Of a stretch of 64,000 nucleotides of DNA, positions 25,935-33,938 are shown one piece after another. The first letter of the stretch is position 1. Each line of letters begins with the position of its first letter. Both the position numbers and the translations under genes were made by a program. Under the pieces are notes generated by a model. That model saw nothing but the letters and a program-made list of their open reading frames with translations, did no database searches and had not been told where the DNA came from. The stretch spans positions 919,781 through 983,780 of the forward strand of contig CAVTFQ010000002.1 in NCBI GenBank assembly GCA_963734055.1, written 5' to 3'. The stretch is from CAIWHR01 sp963734055. Lineage in GTDB: Bacteria; Pseudomonadota; Gammaproteobacteria; Burkholderiales; Casimicrobiaceae.

Positions 25935-27236
25935 ATGACCGCTTTCCGCACGCTCGCGACGGTCCGCCACCACGGGATGGAGCTGACCGACCATGAATTC
26001 ACGGTCCCGCTCGACCATGGCAAGCCCAAGGGGGAGACGCTGTCGATCTTCGCCCGTGCGGTGCGGAAGAGCGAGGAGACGGTCGAGCGTCGACCGTGGC
26101 TCGTCTTCCTGCAGGGCGGGCCGGGCTTCCCCGGGCCGCGTCCCGCGACCCGGAGCGGCTGGATCAAGCGAGCGCTCGACGACTATCGCGTGCTGCTGCT
26201 CGATTCGCGAGGGAACGGTCGCAGCAGCGTGGTGCTGCCGCAGACGCTCGCCCGCCGCGGCGACGCCCGCGCGCAGGCCGACTACCTGATGCACTTCCGC
26301 GCCGAGAGCATCGTCCGCGACGCCGAGCTCGTCCGCCGCGAGCTCGTCGGCGAAGGCGAGCCGTGGAGCGTGCTGGGTCAGAGCTACGGCGGTTTCTGCG
26401 CGGTCACCTATCTGTCGCTCTTTCCGCAGGGCCTGCGCGAGGTGTTCGTGACCGGAGGGCTGCCGCCGCTCTCCGCAAGCGCCGACGAGTATTACCGGCA
26501 TACGTATCCGGAGGTCCGGCGCAAGACCGGCAGGTTCTTCGAGCGCTACCCCGCGGACCGCGAGCTCTGCGCGCGCATCCTCGAGCATCTGCACCGGCAT
26601 GACGTCGCGCTTCCCACCGGCGGATCGCTGACCGTGCGTCGATTCCAGCAGGTCGGGTTCATGCTCGGCATGGATGATGGCATGGAGAACCTGCACTATC
26701 TGCTCGAGGGTGCGTTCTGCGAGGGGGCGACCGGCGACGAACTGAGCCTGCCGTTCCTCCGAGCGCTCGAGAACGCGCAGTCGTTCGAGACCAATCCGAT
26801 CTTCGCGGTGCTCCACGAGATGTGCTACACGCAGGGCGCGGCGTCGCGCTGGTCGGCGGAGCGGGTGCGCGCCGAGTTTCCGGAGACGAACTGGACGCCC
26901 GGCAAGCCGCCGTCGTTCACCGGCGAGATGATCTATCCGTGGATGTTCGAGGACTACCCGCGGCTTCGGCCGTTGCGTGACGTTGCGGAGCTGCTCGCCG
27001 GCGAGGAGCGGTGGCCAGCGCTTTACGACCCGGCGCAGCTCGCGCGCAACACGGTGCCGGGCGCTGCGGCGATCTACGCCGAGGACATGTACGTCCCGCG
27101 GGCGCTGTCGGAGCAGACCGCGGCCGTCATTCCCGGCCTCAAGGTCTGGCTCACCAACGAATACGAGCACAGCGGCCTGCGCACGAGCCCTGCCGTGTTC
27201 GAGCGCCTGCTGGCGATGCGCCGCGACGAGGTCTGA
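25935..27236 (+). CDS. Alpha/beta-hydrolase, proline iminopeptidase-like (S33 family)
   Basis: The 433-residue hydrolase has the oxyanion segment FLQGGPGFPGPRP, DSRGNGRSS, the nucleophile elbow GQSYGGFCAVTYLS, and a C-terminal EYEHSGLR with the likely catalytic His. This is the pattern of clan SC prolyl aminopeptidases. The ATG at 25935 has AAAGGAAG just upstream; a TTG at 25911 is in frame but weaker. Nearness to hydroxyproline genes fits release of N-terminal proline or hydroxyproline from peptides, which is inference. Confidence 0.8.
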   Translation: MTAFRTLATVRHHGMELTDHEFTVPLDHGKPKGETLSIFARAVRKSEETVERRPWLVFLQGGPGFPGPRPATRSGWIKRALDDYRVLLLDSRGNGRSSVVLPQTLARRGDARAQADYLMHFRAESIVRDAELVRRELVGEGEPWSVLGQSYGGFCAVTYLSLFPQGLREVFVTGGLPPLSASADEYYRHTYPEVRRKTGRFFERYPADRELCARILEHLHRHDVALPTGGSLTVRRFQQVGFMLGMDDGMENLHYLLEGAFCEGATGDELSLPFLRALENAQSFETNPIFAVLHEMCYTQGAASRWSAERVRAEFPETNWTPGKPPSFTGEMIYPWMFEDYPRLRPLRDVAELLAGEERWPALYDPAQLARNTVPGAAAIYAEDMYVPRALSEQTAAVIPGLKVWLTNEYEHSGLRTSPAVFERLLAMRRDEV

Positions 27237-27281
27237 TCATTGTTCGCTTTCCATCTTGCCTGAGGAGGACGCCGGCAACGG

Positions 27282-27497
27282 CTACGCATGGTCTACGCCT
27301 ACCATGACACTGCTCGCCTTGATGACCGCGAACACCTGTGCCCCGACCTTGAGTTTCAGTTCCTCGGCGGAGGCGGTGCTGATCACTGACACAACGTCGA
27401 TTCCCGGCGCGACGTTAATCGTGATCTCGGCGCTGACGGGCCCGAGCTTTACGTTTGTGATCTTGCCGGGAAGGCTGTTGCGGGCGCTCAGCTTCAT
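27282..27497 (-). CDS. mop: Molbindin (Mop/TOBE) molybdate- or tungstate-binding protein
   Basis: The 71-residue single Mop domain begins MKLSARNSLPGKITNVKLGP and continues EITINVAPGIDVVSVIST and AVIKASSVMVGVD, the molbindin signature. Hexamers of such proteins store oxyanions in the cytoplasm. It lies directly downstream of the tungstate-type regulator on the same strand, with a GGAG ribosome site. Confidence 0.88.
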   Translation of the reverse strand: MKLSARNSLPGKITNVKLGPVSAEITINVAPGIDVVSVISTASAEELKLKVGAQVFAVIKASSVMVGVDHA

Positions 27498-27562
27498 GGA
27501 ATCTTCTCCGAGGTGGTTGACGTCGCCATTTTATGCCCTTCCGGTGGGACCGAAGTTCGACA

Positions 27563-28639
27563 TCAAGCGTGCTCCGTGGCACCGATTGCGTCGAGGCCGA
27601 CGACGGAGCCTGCGGCGTCCAGCCTGTAGCCTGCGAAGTCCCGTGCTACGCGTGCGAACATCGGGCTGCGCAGCGCCTGAATGAGCCGTACGACCGCCAC
27701 CGTGTCGAGGGCCTTGGCGCGGACCGCGAGAAAGTAGCGCTCTCGCACCTGCGGGATGAATGCGAGCCGATGCTCGGCCGCCGCCGCTCGCAGGCCGAAG
27801 CCGGCGTCGGCGCCCCCCGACGCCACCGTTGCCGCAACGGCGCGATGCGTAAACTCCTCGTTGCCGTAGCCGATGACCCCGGACCGGTCGACCTCTTCGT
27901 AGGCAATCATTTGATCGATCAACAGGCGGGTGCCGGAACCCGGCTGCCGGTTGATGAAACGTAGTCGCCGGGTGGCGATGTCGCGGAAATTCTTTACGTG
28001 CAGCGGATTCCCGCGCGGAAGAATGAGTCCCTGGTCACGATCGACAAATCGTATCAGCCGGTCGCGGCGCGCCCGTAAGCCGCGCAGCATCGGAGCGCGG
28101 TCCCAGTCGGGCCGGCCGGCGATGGGGACGTGAAAGCCCGCAACATCCGCCCGCCCCTCCGCAAACTCCTTGAGAGCGTGCAGGCTGCCCATGAACGCGA
28201 GTTCAAGGCTCAGCCCATTCCTGTCGGGCAGCGCGGTTGCCAGCGCGGCCAGCATCAAGTCGTGACTTGCGGCGACTCGCAGCCGTTGCTTCGCGGCGCG
28301 CTCTTCCTCTTGTGGCGCCGAGCCAAGCTCCGCGGCGAGGCCGGGCAGGATGCGCGCCAGGCGCCGCGTCGCCGTCCTTTCCACGGCAATCAGCCGTTCG
28401 CCGGCCGGCGTCAGGCTCGCGCCGCGACCGCGCTCGAGCAGCACCAGCGGCTCGCCCAGCATCCGCCGATAGTCGCGCAGCAATCCCCATGCCGCGCGGT
28501 ACGAAATTCCGCACTCCGCCACGGCTGCCGCCAGCGACGCCGAAGCGGCGATGGCCCGGAGCAGCGGCATGAGGCGCGCGTCCAGCGCTTCGACCGCCTT
28601 GCCTTCCAGCTTCCAGACCAGCGCCGGGACGATCCTCAT
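27563..28639 (-). CDS. ModE-type HTH fused to periplasmic-binding-protein-like domain; regulator of tungstate/molybdate uptake
   Basis: The product is 358 residues. Residues ~10-100 form a ModE/LysR-like winged helix (SLAAAVAECGISYRAAWGLL, then GRGASLTPAGERLI). The rest is a PBP-like sensor of the COG1910 type (NRQPGSGTRLLIDQMI; SGGADAGFGLRAAA). One-component regulators of this design lie next to tupABC or related Mo/W transporters and sense the oxyanion or cofactor. It is divergent from tupB across a 127-bp gap with three decameric repeats. Confidence 0.8.
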   Translation of the reverse strand: MRIVPALVWKLEGKAVEALDARLMPLLRAIAASASLAAAVAECGISYRAAWGLLRDYRRMLGEPLVLLERGRGASLTPAGERLIAVERTATRRLARILPGLAAELGSAPQEEERAAKQRLRVAASHDLMLAALATALPDRNGLSLELAFMGSLHALKEFAEGRADVAGFHVPIAGRPDWDRAPMLRGLRARRDRLIRFVDRDQGLILPRGNPLHVKNFRDIATRRLRFINRQPGSGTRLLIDQMIAYEEVDRSGVIGYGNEEFTHRAVAATVASGGADAGFGLRAAAAEHRLAFIPQVRERYFLAVRAKALDTVAVVRLIQALRSPMFARVARDFAGYRLDAAGSVVGLDAIGATEHA

Positions 28640-28710
28640 TATGCAAGTGTCCGCATATTTTTGCTTTGGTGTCGTTCGGCTATGATCCCATTCGACCTAT
28701 GATGCCAGCC

Positions 28711-28735
28711 GTATATCTGCATATGTTTGCATATC
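28711..28735. promoter_or_regulatory. Decamer-repeat operator upstream of tupB
   Basis: Three successive 10-bp blocks, gtatatctgc / atatgtttgc / atatcgaacc, repeat the core ATAT-N-T-N-TGC with a period of exactly one helical turn. A related GCATATTTTTGC lies at 28653-28664. The position between the divergent regulator and tupB suggests binding sites for the HTH-PBP protein. Confidence 0.5.
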
Positions 28736-28766
28736 GAACCGGCCGCTTCAAGCCGAGAGCGATTCC

Positions 28767-29471
28767 GTGAACAGCATTGCCGAAGCCGCCGCACAAGCCG
28801 TCGGGCTGGTCGCTGCCGCCGACCCGAAGCTCGTCGGCATCGTGCTGTTGAGCCTCGAGATCAGCCTCGCGTCGGTCACGATGGCCTGCCTGCTCGGTCT
28901 GCCGCTCGGTGCAGCGGTCGCGGTAAGCGAGTTTCCGGGCAAGCGGCTGCTCGTCGTGGTCCTCAACGCGCTGATGGGTCTGCCGCCGGTCGTCGTCGGT
29001 CTGTTCGTCTACCTGATGCTGTCACGCGCCGGCCCGCTCGGCAGCTTGGGGATCCTGTTCACGCCGACGGCCATGGTGATCGCGCAGACGATCCTCATCG
29101 CCCCGCTAATGGCCGCGCTGTCGCGGCAGGTGGTCGCCGATGCGTGGCTCGAATATCGCGAGCAGCTGCGCTCTCTCGGCGAGACCAAGCTTGGCGCCGC
29201 CACGACGCTGCTGTGGGACCTTCGCTTCACCCTCGTCACCCTGGTCATGGCCGGCTTCGGCCGTGCGGCGTCCGAGGTCGGCGCCGTCATCATCGTCGGC
29301 GGCAACATCGACGGCGTCACGCGGGTCATGACCACCACGATCGCACTGGAGACCAGCAAGGGCGATCTGCCGCTCGCGCTCGGGTTGGGCTTCATCCTGC
29401 TCGCCATCGTTCTCGCCCTCAATGCAGGCGCCCACGTGGTCAAGGAGATGGCGCAGCGGCGGTACGGGTGA
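28767..29471 (+). CDS. tupB: Tungstate/molybdate ABC transporter permease
   Basis: This 234-residue inner-membrane protein has about five to six hydrophobic segments and the ABC-permease EAA-type loop (YREQLRSLGETKLGAATTLL, then the G of MAGFGRAASEVGA). It is close to the TupB/WtpB group (MGLPPVVVGLFVYLMLSRAG). The GTG start at 28767 is inferred from frame and family length. Its stop overlaps the next gene. It forms the transport channel with TupC, fed by TupA. Confidence 0.85.
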   Translation: MNSIAEAAAQAVGLVAAADPKLVGIVLLSLEISLASVTMACLLGLPLGAAVAVSEFPGKRLLVVVLNALMGLPPVVVGLFVYLMLSRAGPLGSLGILFTPTAMVIAQTILIAPLMAALSRQVVADAWLEYREQLRSLGETKLGAATTLLWDLRFTLVTLVMAGFGRAASEVGAVIIVGGNIDGVTRVMTTTIALETSKGDLPLALGLGFILLAIVLALNAGAHVVKEMAQRRYG

Positions 29472-30211
29472 GCGCCGGGATGGACATGCGCGCGCCGCTC
29501 TCCCTGTTGCCATTACGCCTCACCGACGTGGCGTTCGCGGTCGGGCCGCGGCGCATCATCGACGGCATCTCGCTGTCCATCGAAGCCGGGCCGCGCACCG
29601 TGATCCTCGGGCCCAACGGCGCGGGCAAGAGCGTGCTGCTGCGGCTTTGTCACGGGCTGCTCCAGCCGACCCACGGAAGCATCGCCTGGAATTCGGCCGA
29701 GATCGCGGGCGGCCCGCGGCGGCAGGCGATGGTCTTCCAGCGCCCGGTTCTGCTGCGTCGCTCGGCGCTGGGCAACGTGGTCTACGCGCTCAGCCTCGCG
29801 GGCATCGAGCGCCGGCACCGCCGTGCGCTCGCGATGGAGGCGCTCGACAAGGTCGGTCTCGCGGCCCTCGCCCGGCATTCGGCGCGCGTGCTATCCGGCG
29901 GCGAGCAGCAACGGCTGGCGCTGGCCCGGGTGTGGGCGCTACGCCCGGAGGTTCTGTTCCTCGACGAGCCGACGGCAAGCCTCGACCCCGGTGCCACCCA
30001 CGAGATCGAGAAGGTGATCGCGGCGCTGCACGCCGCCGGCACCAAGATCGTGCTGGTGACGCACAACCTCGGGCAGGCGCATCGCCTGGGCGACGAGATC
30101 CTGTTCCTGCACCAGGGCCGGCTCGTCGAGCGCGCGCTGGCCGACCGTTTCCTGAAGCACCCGGCTTCGTCCGAAGCCGCGAGATTCCTCGAGGGAGAAC
30201 TCCCGTGGTAA
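29468..30211 (+). CDS. tupC: Tungstate/molybdate ABC transporter ATP-binding protein
   Basis: The ~247-residue ATPase has Walker A GPNGAGKSVLL, signature VLSGGEQQRLALARV, Walker B VLFLDEPTASLD and the H-loop VTHNL. The GTG at 29468 overlaps the tupB stop (GTGA). ATG codons at 29480 and 29486 are also in frame, and the true start could be any of the three. It has no C-terminal TOBE domain, unlike ModC, which suits a Tup system with a separate Mop protein nearby. Confidence 0.88.
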   Translation: MSAGMDMRAPLSLLPLRLTDVAFAVGPRRIIDGISLSIEAGPRTVILGPNGAGKSVLLRLCHGLLQPTHGSIAWNSAEIAGGPRRQAMVFQRPVLLRRSALGNVVYALSLAGIERRHRRALAMEALDKVGLAALARHSARVLSGGEQQRLALARVWALRPEVLFLDEPTASLDPGATHEIEKVIAALHAAGTKIVLVTHNLGQAHRLGDEILFLHQGRLVERALADRFLKHPASSEAARFLEGELPW

Positions 30212-31032
30212 TCGCCCGTCGTACCTTCGTCGCCCTGCTGGTCGGACTGCTCGCATTTGCGGTGCAGGCGCAGGACAAGTTCATCACCGTCGCCTCGACG
30301 ACCTCGACCGAGCAGTCCGGTCTCTTCGGATTCCTCCTGCCCGTCTTCGAGAAGAAGACTGGCATCCAGGTTCGCGTCGTCGCGCTCGGCACCGGTCAGG
30401 CGCTCGACCTCGCGCGCCGGGGAGATGCCGACGTGGTGTTCGTCCATGCCAAGGCGGCCGAGGAGAAGTTCCTGGCCGAGGGACAGGGCGTCAAGCGCTA
30501 CCCGGTGATGTACAACGACTTCGTCCTGATCGGGCCGAAGAGCGATCCGGCGAAGATCGCCGGCGGCAAGGACATCCTCGAGGCGCTGCACAAGATTCAG
30601 GCGGCGCAGGCGCCGTTCGTCTCGCGCGGCGACCGCAGCGGCACCCATATGGCCGAACTCAAGCTGTGGAAGGAAGCGGGGATCGACATCGACAAGGCCA
30701 AGGGGCCGTGGTATCGCGACACCGGCCAGGGCATGGGGCCGGCGCTGAACACCGCATCGTCGATGAATGCGTACATCCTCGCCGACCGCGGCACCTGGCT
30801 CGCGTTCAAGAACCGGGGCGATCTCACCATACTGGTCGAGGGCGACAAGCGACTCTTCAACCAGTACGGCGTGATCCTGGTCAATCCCGCCAAGCATCCG
30901 TCGGTGAAAAAGGAGTTCGGACAGACCTTCATCGACTGGCTGGTCTCGCCCGAAGGACAAAAGGTGATCGCCGATTACAAGATCGGCGGCGAGCAACTCT
31001 TCTACCCGGACGCCAACGAGCCCGGCGCATGA
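30205..31032 (+). CDS. tupA: Tungstate/molybdate-binding periplasmic protein
   Basis: The 275-residue product has a signal peptide (RRTFVALLVGLLAFAVQAQ) and the mature start KFITVASTTSTEQSGLFGFL. The TTST-type motif is characteristic of TupA-family anion binding. FVSRGDRSGTHMAELKLWK and GQGMGPALNTASSMNAY follow, also conserved in TupA. The start is GTG at 30205, overlapping tupC by 7 bp, with GGGAG upstream. TupA proteins favour tungstate, but preference over molybdate cannot be proved from sequence. Mo would serve PadB and HcrA encoded in this window. Confidence 0.85.
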   Translation: MVIARRTFVALLVGLLAFAVQAQDKFITVASTTSTEQSGLFGFLLPVFEKKTGIQVRVVALGTGQALDLARRGDADVVFVHAKAAEEKFLAEGQGVKRYPVMYNDFVLIGPKSDPAKIAGGKDILEALHKIQAAQAPFVSRGDRSGTHMAELKLWKEAGIDIDKAKGPWYRDTGQGMGPALNTASSMNAYILADRGTWLAFKNRGDLTILVEGDKRLFNQYGVILVNPAKHPSVKKEFGQTFIDWLVSPEGQKVIADYKIGGEQLFYPDANEPGA

Positions 31033-31265
31033 ACCACCGCGGTCTCTGCTTCGCCGTCGCGCTCGTGGCCGGTGCCGCCTGGAGCCAGCAGCAGCCGGTG
31101 CATCGGTACGCGGCCGGCGGCCTGCTTCGCGATGACGCACAGAAGCTGCCGTTCATTGCTGCGGAGCCGAGCTTCGCGAGCGGTGCCGGCCTATCCACGG
31201 GCCGCTTGCATGATTTCGCGATGGCAGCGGCAGGCCGTGCTTTGACCGGGTGGTCGGCGCGGTGA
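31029..31265 (+). CDS. Small predicted secreted protein, unknown function
   Basis: The ATG overlaps the tupA stop by 4 bp (ATGA), so it is translationally coupled. The 78-residue product has a signal peptide (MNHRGLCFAVALVAGAAWSQ) followed by HRYAAGGLLRDDAQKLPFIA. I recognise no domain. The VHRYAAGGL start resembles the first strand of ModA-like binding proteins, so it could be a truncated binding protein. Confidence 0.45.
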   Translation: MNHRGLCFAVALVAGAAWSQQQPVHRYAAGGLLRDDAQKLPFIAAEPSFASGAGLSTGRLHDFAMAAAGRALTGWSAR

Positions 31266-31364
31266 TACTGTCTTGCTGCCGGGGACAGTTGTCTGGATTC
31301 CCCATGGATTGAACTCGCTCGCACCCGGCTTTCGGGGCGCGATCCACGGTAGCCGGAGGGCGCT

Positions 31365-31892
31365 ATGCCGACAAGACTCGATTACTCCCAACTCACGTTG
31401 ATGGACGCTCTCGATCTCGCGACCTTGATCGAGGTCGAAGCATCCAAGCGGTACACGCAGTTCGCCGAACAGCTCGGAAGCCGTCGTGACGATGATGCCG
31501 CGTCGGTATTTCAATCGATGGCCGTCAACGAGAACAAGCACGGCGAACAGATCGCCGAGCGCCGGCTCGCGCTGTTTGGCGACGAACGCCCGAAAGTCAC
31601 GCTCGACGACATCTTCGACGTGGAAGCCCCGGACGTCGGCGCACCCCGTCAGAATATGTCCCCGCTCGATGCGTACCTGGTGGCGTTGTCCTCCGAAAGG
31701 AAGGCCTTCGCGTTTTACGACCTGGCCCTCCGCTACGTCGAGCAGCCGGACGTCAAGGCGTTATTTGAGGAGTTGCGGACGGAAGAGGCCGAGCACGTTC
31801 GCATGATCGAAGAGATCATCAAGAAGCTGCCTCCGGAAGCCAAGCTCGACGTGGAAGACGAGGACGACACGTCGATGCGGATGGGCTACTAG
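31365..31892 (+). CDS. Ferritin-like/rubrerythrin-type di-iron protein
   Basis: The 175-residue protein has two E...ExxH half-sites: EVEASKRYTQFAEQL with NENKHGEQI, and SSERKAFAFYDLALRYVEQP with RTEEAEHVRMIEE. It ends in an acidic tail. It is related in layout to the ferritin-like gene in the kor operon but lacks the basic N-terminal tail. It has a good ribosome site (GGAGGGC) before the ATG. Probable role is iron or peroxide handling. Confidence 0.78.
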   Translation: MPTRLDYSQLTLMDALDLATLIEVEASKRYTQFAEQLGSRRDDDAASVFQSMAVNENKHGEQIAERRLALFGDERPKVTLDDIFDVEAPDVGAPRQNMSPLDAYLVALSSERKAFAFYDLALRYVEQPDVKALFEELRTEEAEHVRMIEEIIKKLPPEAKLDVEDEDDTSMRMGY

Positions 31893-32048
31893 GGCCCGTT
31901 CACACCACGGGCGCCAACGCGTTGCACGGCCGAAGCACGCTCATCGGCCGGCTCCATTCCGCGGCGATCGGCCGTGATCGTTGGCCGGCCGTGACCAACG
32001 GGTTTGGCGGTCGTCGGGCCCGTTGCCAAGCTCGGATCCGCGGGCCCG

Positions 32049-32975
32049 TCACGCCGCCTGTCGCAGCCCGACGTCGGGCAGCTTCGGGCGCGTCGCGAGC
32101 GCCTGCTTCATGATCGCCTCGATCTCGGCGGCCTCCTTCGGCGGGAGCGGAAGCCGCGGCGGCCGCGTGCGATGCGTGCCGCGGCCCACGAGGTGCTCGC
32201 AGAGCTTGATGCACTGGACGAGATCGGGCCGCGCGTCGAGGTGGAGCAGCGGCATGAACCAGCGGTACAGGCTCATCGCCTCCGCATAACGGCCGGCGCG
32301 CGCGAGCCGGAAGAGCGTCTCGCCTTCCGCCGGAAACGCGTTCGACATCCCCGAGACCCAGCCGACGGCGCCGACCAGGACGCTCTCAACGACGACGTCA
32401 TCGAGGCCGGCGAACAGCACGAAGCGATCGCCGACGAGGTTGCGGAGGTCGGTGAAGCGGCGCGTATCGCCGGAGGACTCCTTGAAGCAGACGATCGTCT
32501 CGCAGTCGGTGAGCGAGGCGAGGATTTCGGGCGTGACGTCGTTCTTGTAGATCGGCGGGTTGTTGTAGACCATCACCGGCAGGTCGGTTGCCTGCGCAAC
32601 GCTGCGGAAGTGCGCGGCGGTCTCGTGCGGCTTCGACGAGTAGACGAGCGCGGGCATCACCATCACGCCGTCGAGCCCGATGCGCGCCGCCTCTCTCGCC
32701 ATGTCGATCGCGAACGCCGGCGTGAACTCGGCGATGCCGCCGATGACGGGGACGCGCCCGCGCGCGACGCCCTTCGCCGCTTCCATCACGGCGATCTTCT
32801 CGTGCTTCGCGAGCGACGTGTTCTCGCCGACGGTGCCGCAGACGATGAGTCCCGACACGCCGTCGCGGATAAGGCCCTCGATCACGCGCGCGGTGGCGTC
32901 GACGTCGAGCGAGAGGTCCTCGCGGAACTGCGTCGTCACGGCAGGAAAGACGCCCCTCCAGTCAGGCTTCTTCAA
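32049..32975 (-). CDS. Dihydrodipicolinate synthase/N-acetylneuraminate lyase family protein, possible pyrroline-4-hydroxy-2-carboxylate deaminase
   Basis: This 308-residue TIM-barrel protein has GVSGLIVCGTVGENTSL, the proton-shuttle Tyr in VMVYNNPPIYK, and the Schiff-base Lys in VCFKESSGDTRR. Its C-terminal RWFMPLLHLDARPDLVQCIK pattern is one I associate with DHDPS-like enzymes found with hydroxyproline epimerases, where they deaminate pyrroline-4-hydroxy-2-carboxylate. The epimerase and oxidase are 7-8 kb away, so the link is inference. A plain lyase/aldolase is the alternative. Confidence 0.7.
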   Translation of the reverse strand: MKKPDWRGVFPAVTTQFREDLSLDVDATARVIEGLIRDGVSGLIVCGTVGENTSLAKHEKIAVMEAAKGVARGRVPVIGGIAEFTPAFAIDMAREAARIGLDGVMVMPALVYSSKPHETAAHFRSVAQATDLPVMVYNNPPIYKNDVTPEILASLTDCETIVCFKESSGDTRRFTDLRNLVGDRFVLFAGLDDVVVESVLVGAVGWVSGMSNAFPAEGETLFRLARAGRYAEAMSLYRWFMPLLHLDARPDLVQCIKLCEHLVGRGTHRTRPPRLPLPPKEAAEIEAIMKQALATRPKLPDVGLRQAA

Positions 32976-33117
32976 TTGCGCTCCCCAGGTTCGATCGCCG
33001 GCACCCGACGTCTCGGCCGACGACTATAGCCAAATTGCGCAGGCGGTCAAATCGGGCGCAATTGACGCGTGCGGAAGCGCCGCGTAGATTCGGCGGCGCC
33101 TCGCTCAGGGAAATGAT

Positions 33118-33609
33118 ATGACCGTCCTGCTGCGGATGCGATCCGACAGCTATCCGGCGTATGCGGAAGCGTCGATCACGGGCTACGCCGACGACAACGT
33201 CAAGGCCGGCCGGTGGCCGGAAGCCGGCGCCGTCGAGCGCGCGCGCGCCGACTTCGCGTCGCTGCTGCCGAAGGGGCTCGACACATCCGACCATTTCCTG
33301 TTCGAAATTCTCGAGCGCGAAGGCGGTCCTGTCGTCGGAGCCGCCTGGCTCTGGCTCGACCGCAGCCACCATCCGGTGACGGCGTATGTCTACGACATCG
33401 GCATCCGCGTCGAACATCGACGGCAGGGCCACGCGCTGCGGGCGATGCAGGCGCTCGAGGCCACGGCGGCCGCGGCCGGGGCCGTGAGCATTGGTCTCAA
33501 CGTCTTTGCCAACAACGCCGCAGCGCAGAGGCTCTATCGGAAGCTCGGCTACGCGACGACCCACTTCAGCATGAGCAAGCCGCTGCGTCGGGCCGCAGCC
33601 GCGGCTTGA
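33118..33609 (+). CDS. GNAT family N-acetyltransferase
   Basis: The 163-residue GNAT has the acetyl-CoA-binding motif A (YDIGIRVEHRRQGHALRAMQ) and motif B (NVFANNAAAQRLYRKLGYATT). The substrate is unknown. It is divergent from the DHDPS-like gene across about 140 bp. Confidence 0.8.
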   Translation: MTVLLRMRSDSYPAYAEASITGYADDNVKAGRWPEAGAVERARADFASLLPKGLDTSDHFLFEILEREGGPVVGAAWLWLDRSHHPVTAYVYDIGIRVEHRRQGHALRAMQALEATAAAAGAVSIGLNVFANNAAAQRLYRKLGYATTHFSMSKPLRRAAAAA

Positions 33610-33621
33610 CGGAGGCTCGCC

Positions 33622-33840
33622 GTGCGCGTCGCGATTCTCGACGACATCCATGAGGCGTACGAACCCGCGCCCGCGTACAACACAGCGCGTCGGGGTTCGG
33701 ATCTTCGCGGGCCATTCGGCGCGCCGGCCGCTTCCGTGGATTCGACGTGCTCTCCGATCGGGAACGAACGCGTCACCTGAGCGCAGGCGGCGTGCAGCTT
33801 GCTGCACTGCAAGAAGACCCGGCCGTCGGCATCGGCTTGA
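33622..33840 (+). pseudogene. Remnant of a D-2-hydroxyacid dehydrogenase N-terminus
   Basis: From GTG 33622 one reads VRVAILDDIHEAYEPAPAYN. Then, by switching frames, come VRIFAG, GPFGAPAA and RGFDVLSDRERTRHLSAGG. These pieces in order resemble the first ~90 residues of D-2-hydroxyacid (phosphoglycerate-type) dehydrogenases. No catalytic or NAD-binding domain follows. It occupies most of the 329-bp gap before the sorbosone-dehydrogenase-like gene. The homology call is from pattern memory. Confidence 0.45.
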
Positions 33841-33938
33841 CATAGTTGTAGTCCACTAAGAAACTGCCGAAGCCGCCCCAGCGGTTGCGGGCATTCCGCG
33901 GCCTCAGCGGCCTCGTCGCGACGTCAGGAGGAATTCCC

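Noticed and set aside
28641..28735. tupB upstream region as a classical ModE palindrome
   Set aside because: The ModE consensus has inverted TATA-rich halves; here the clear pattern is direct 10-bp repeats.
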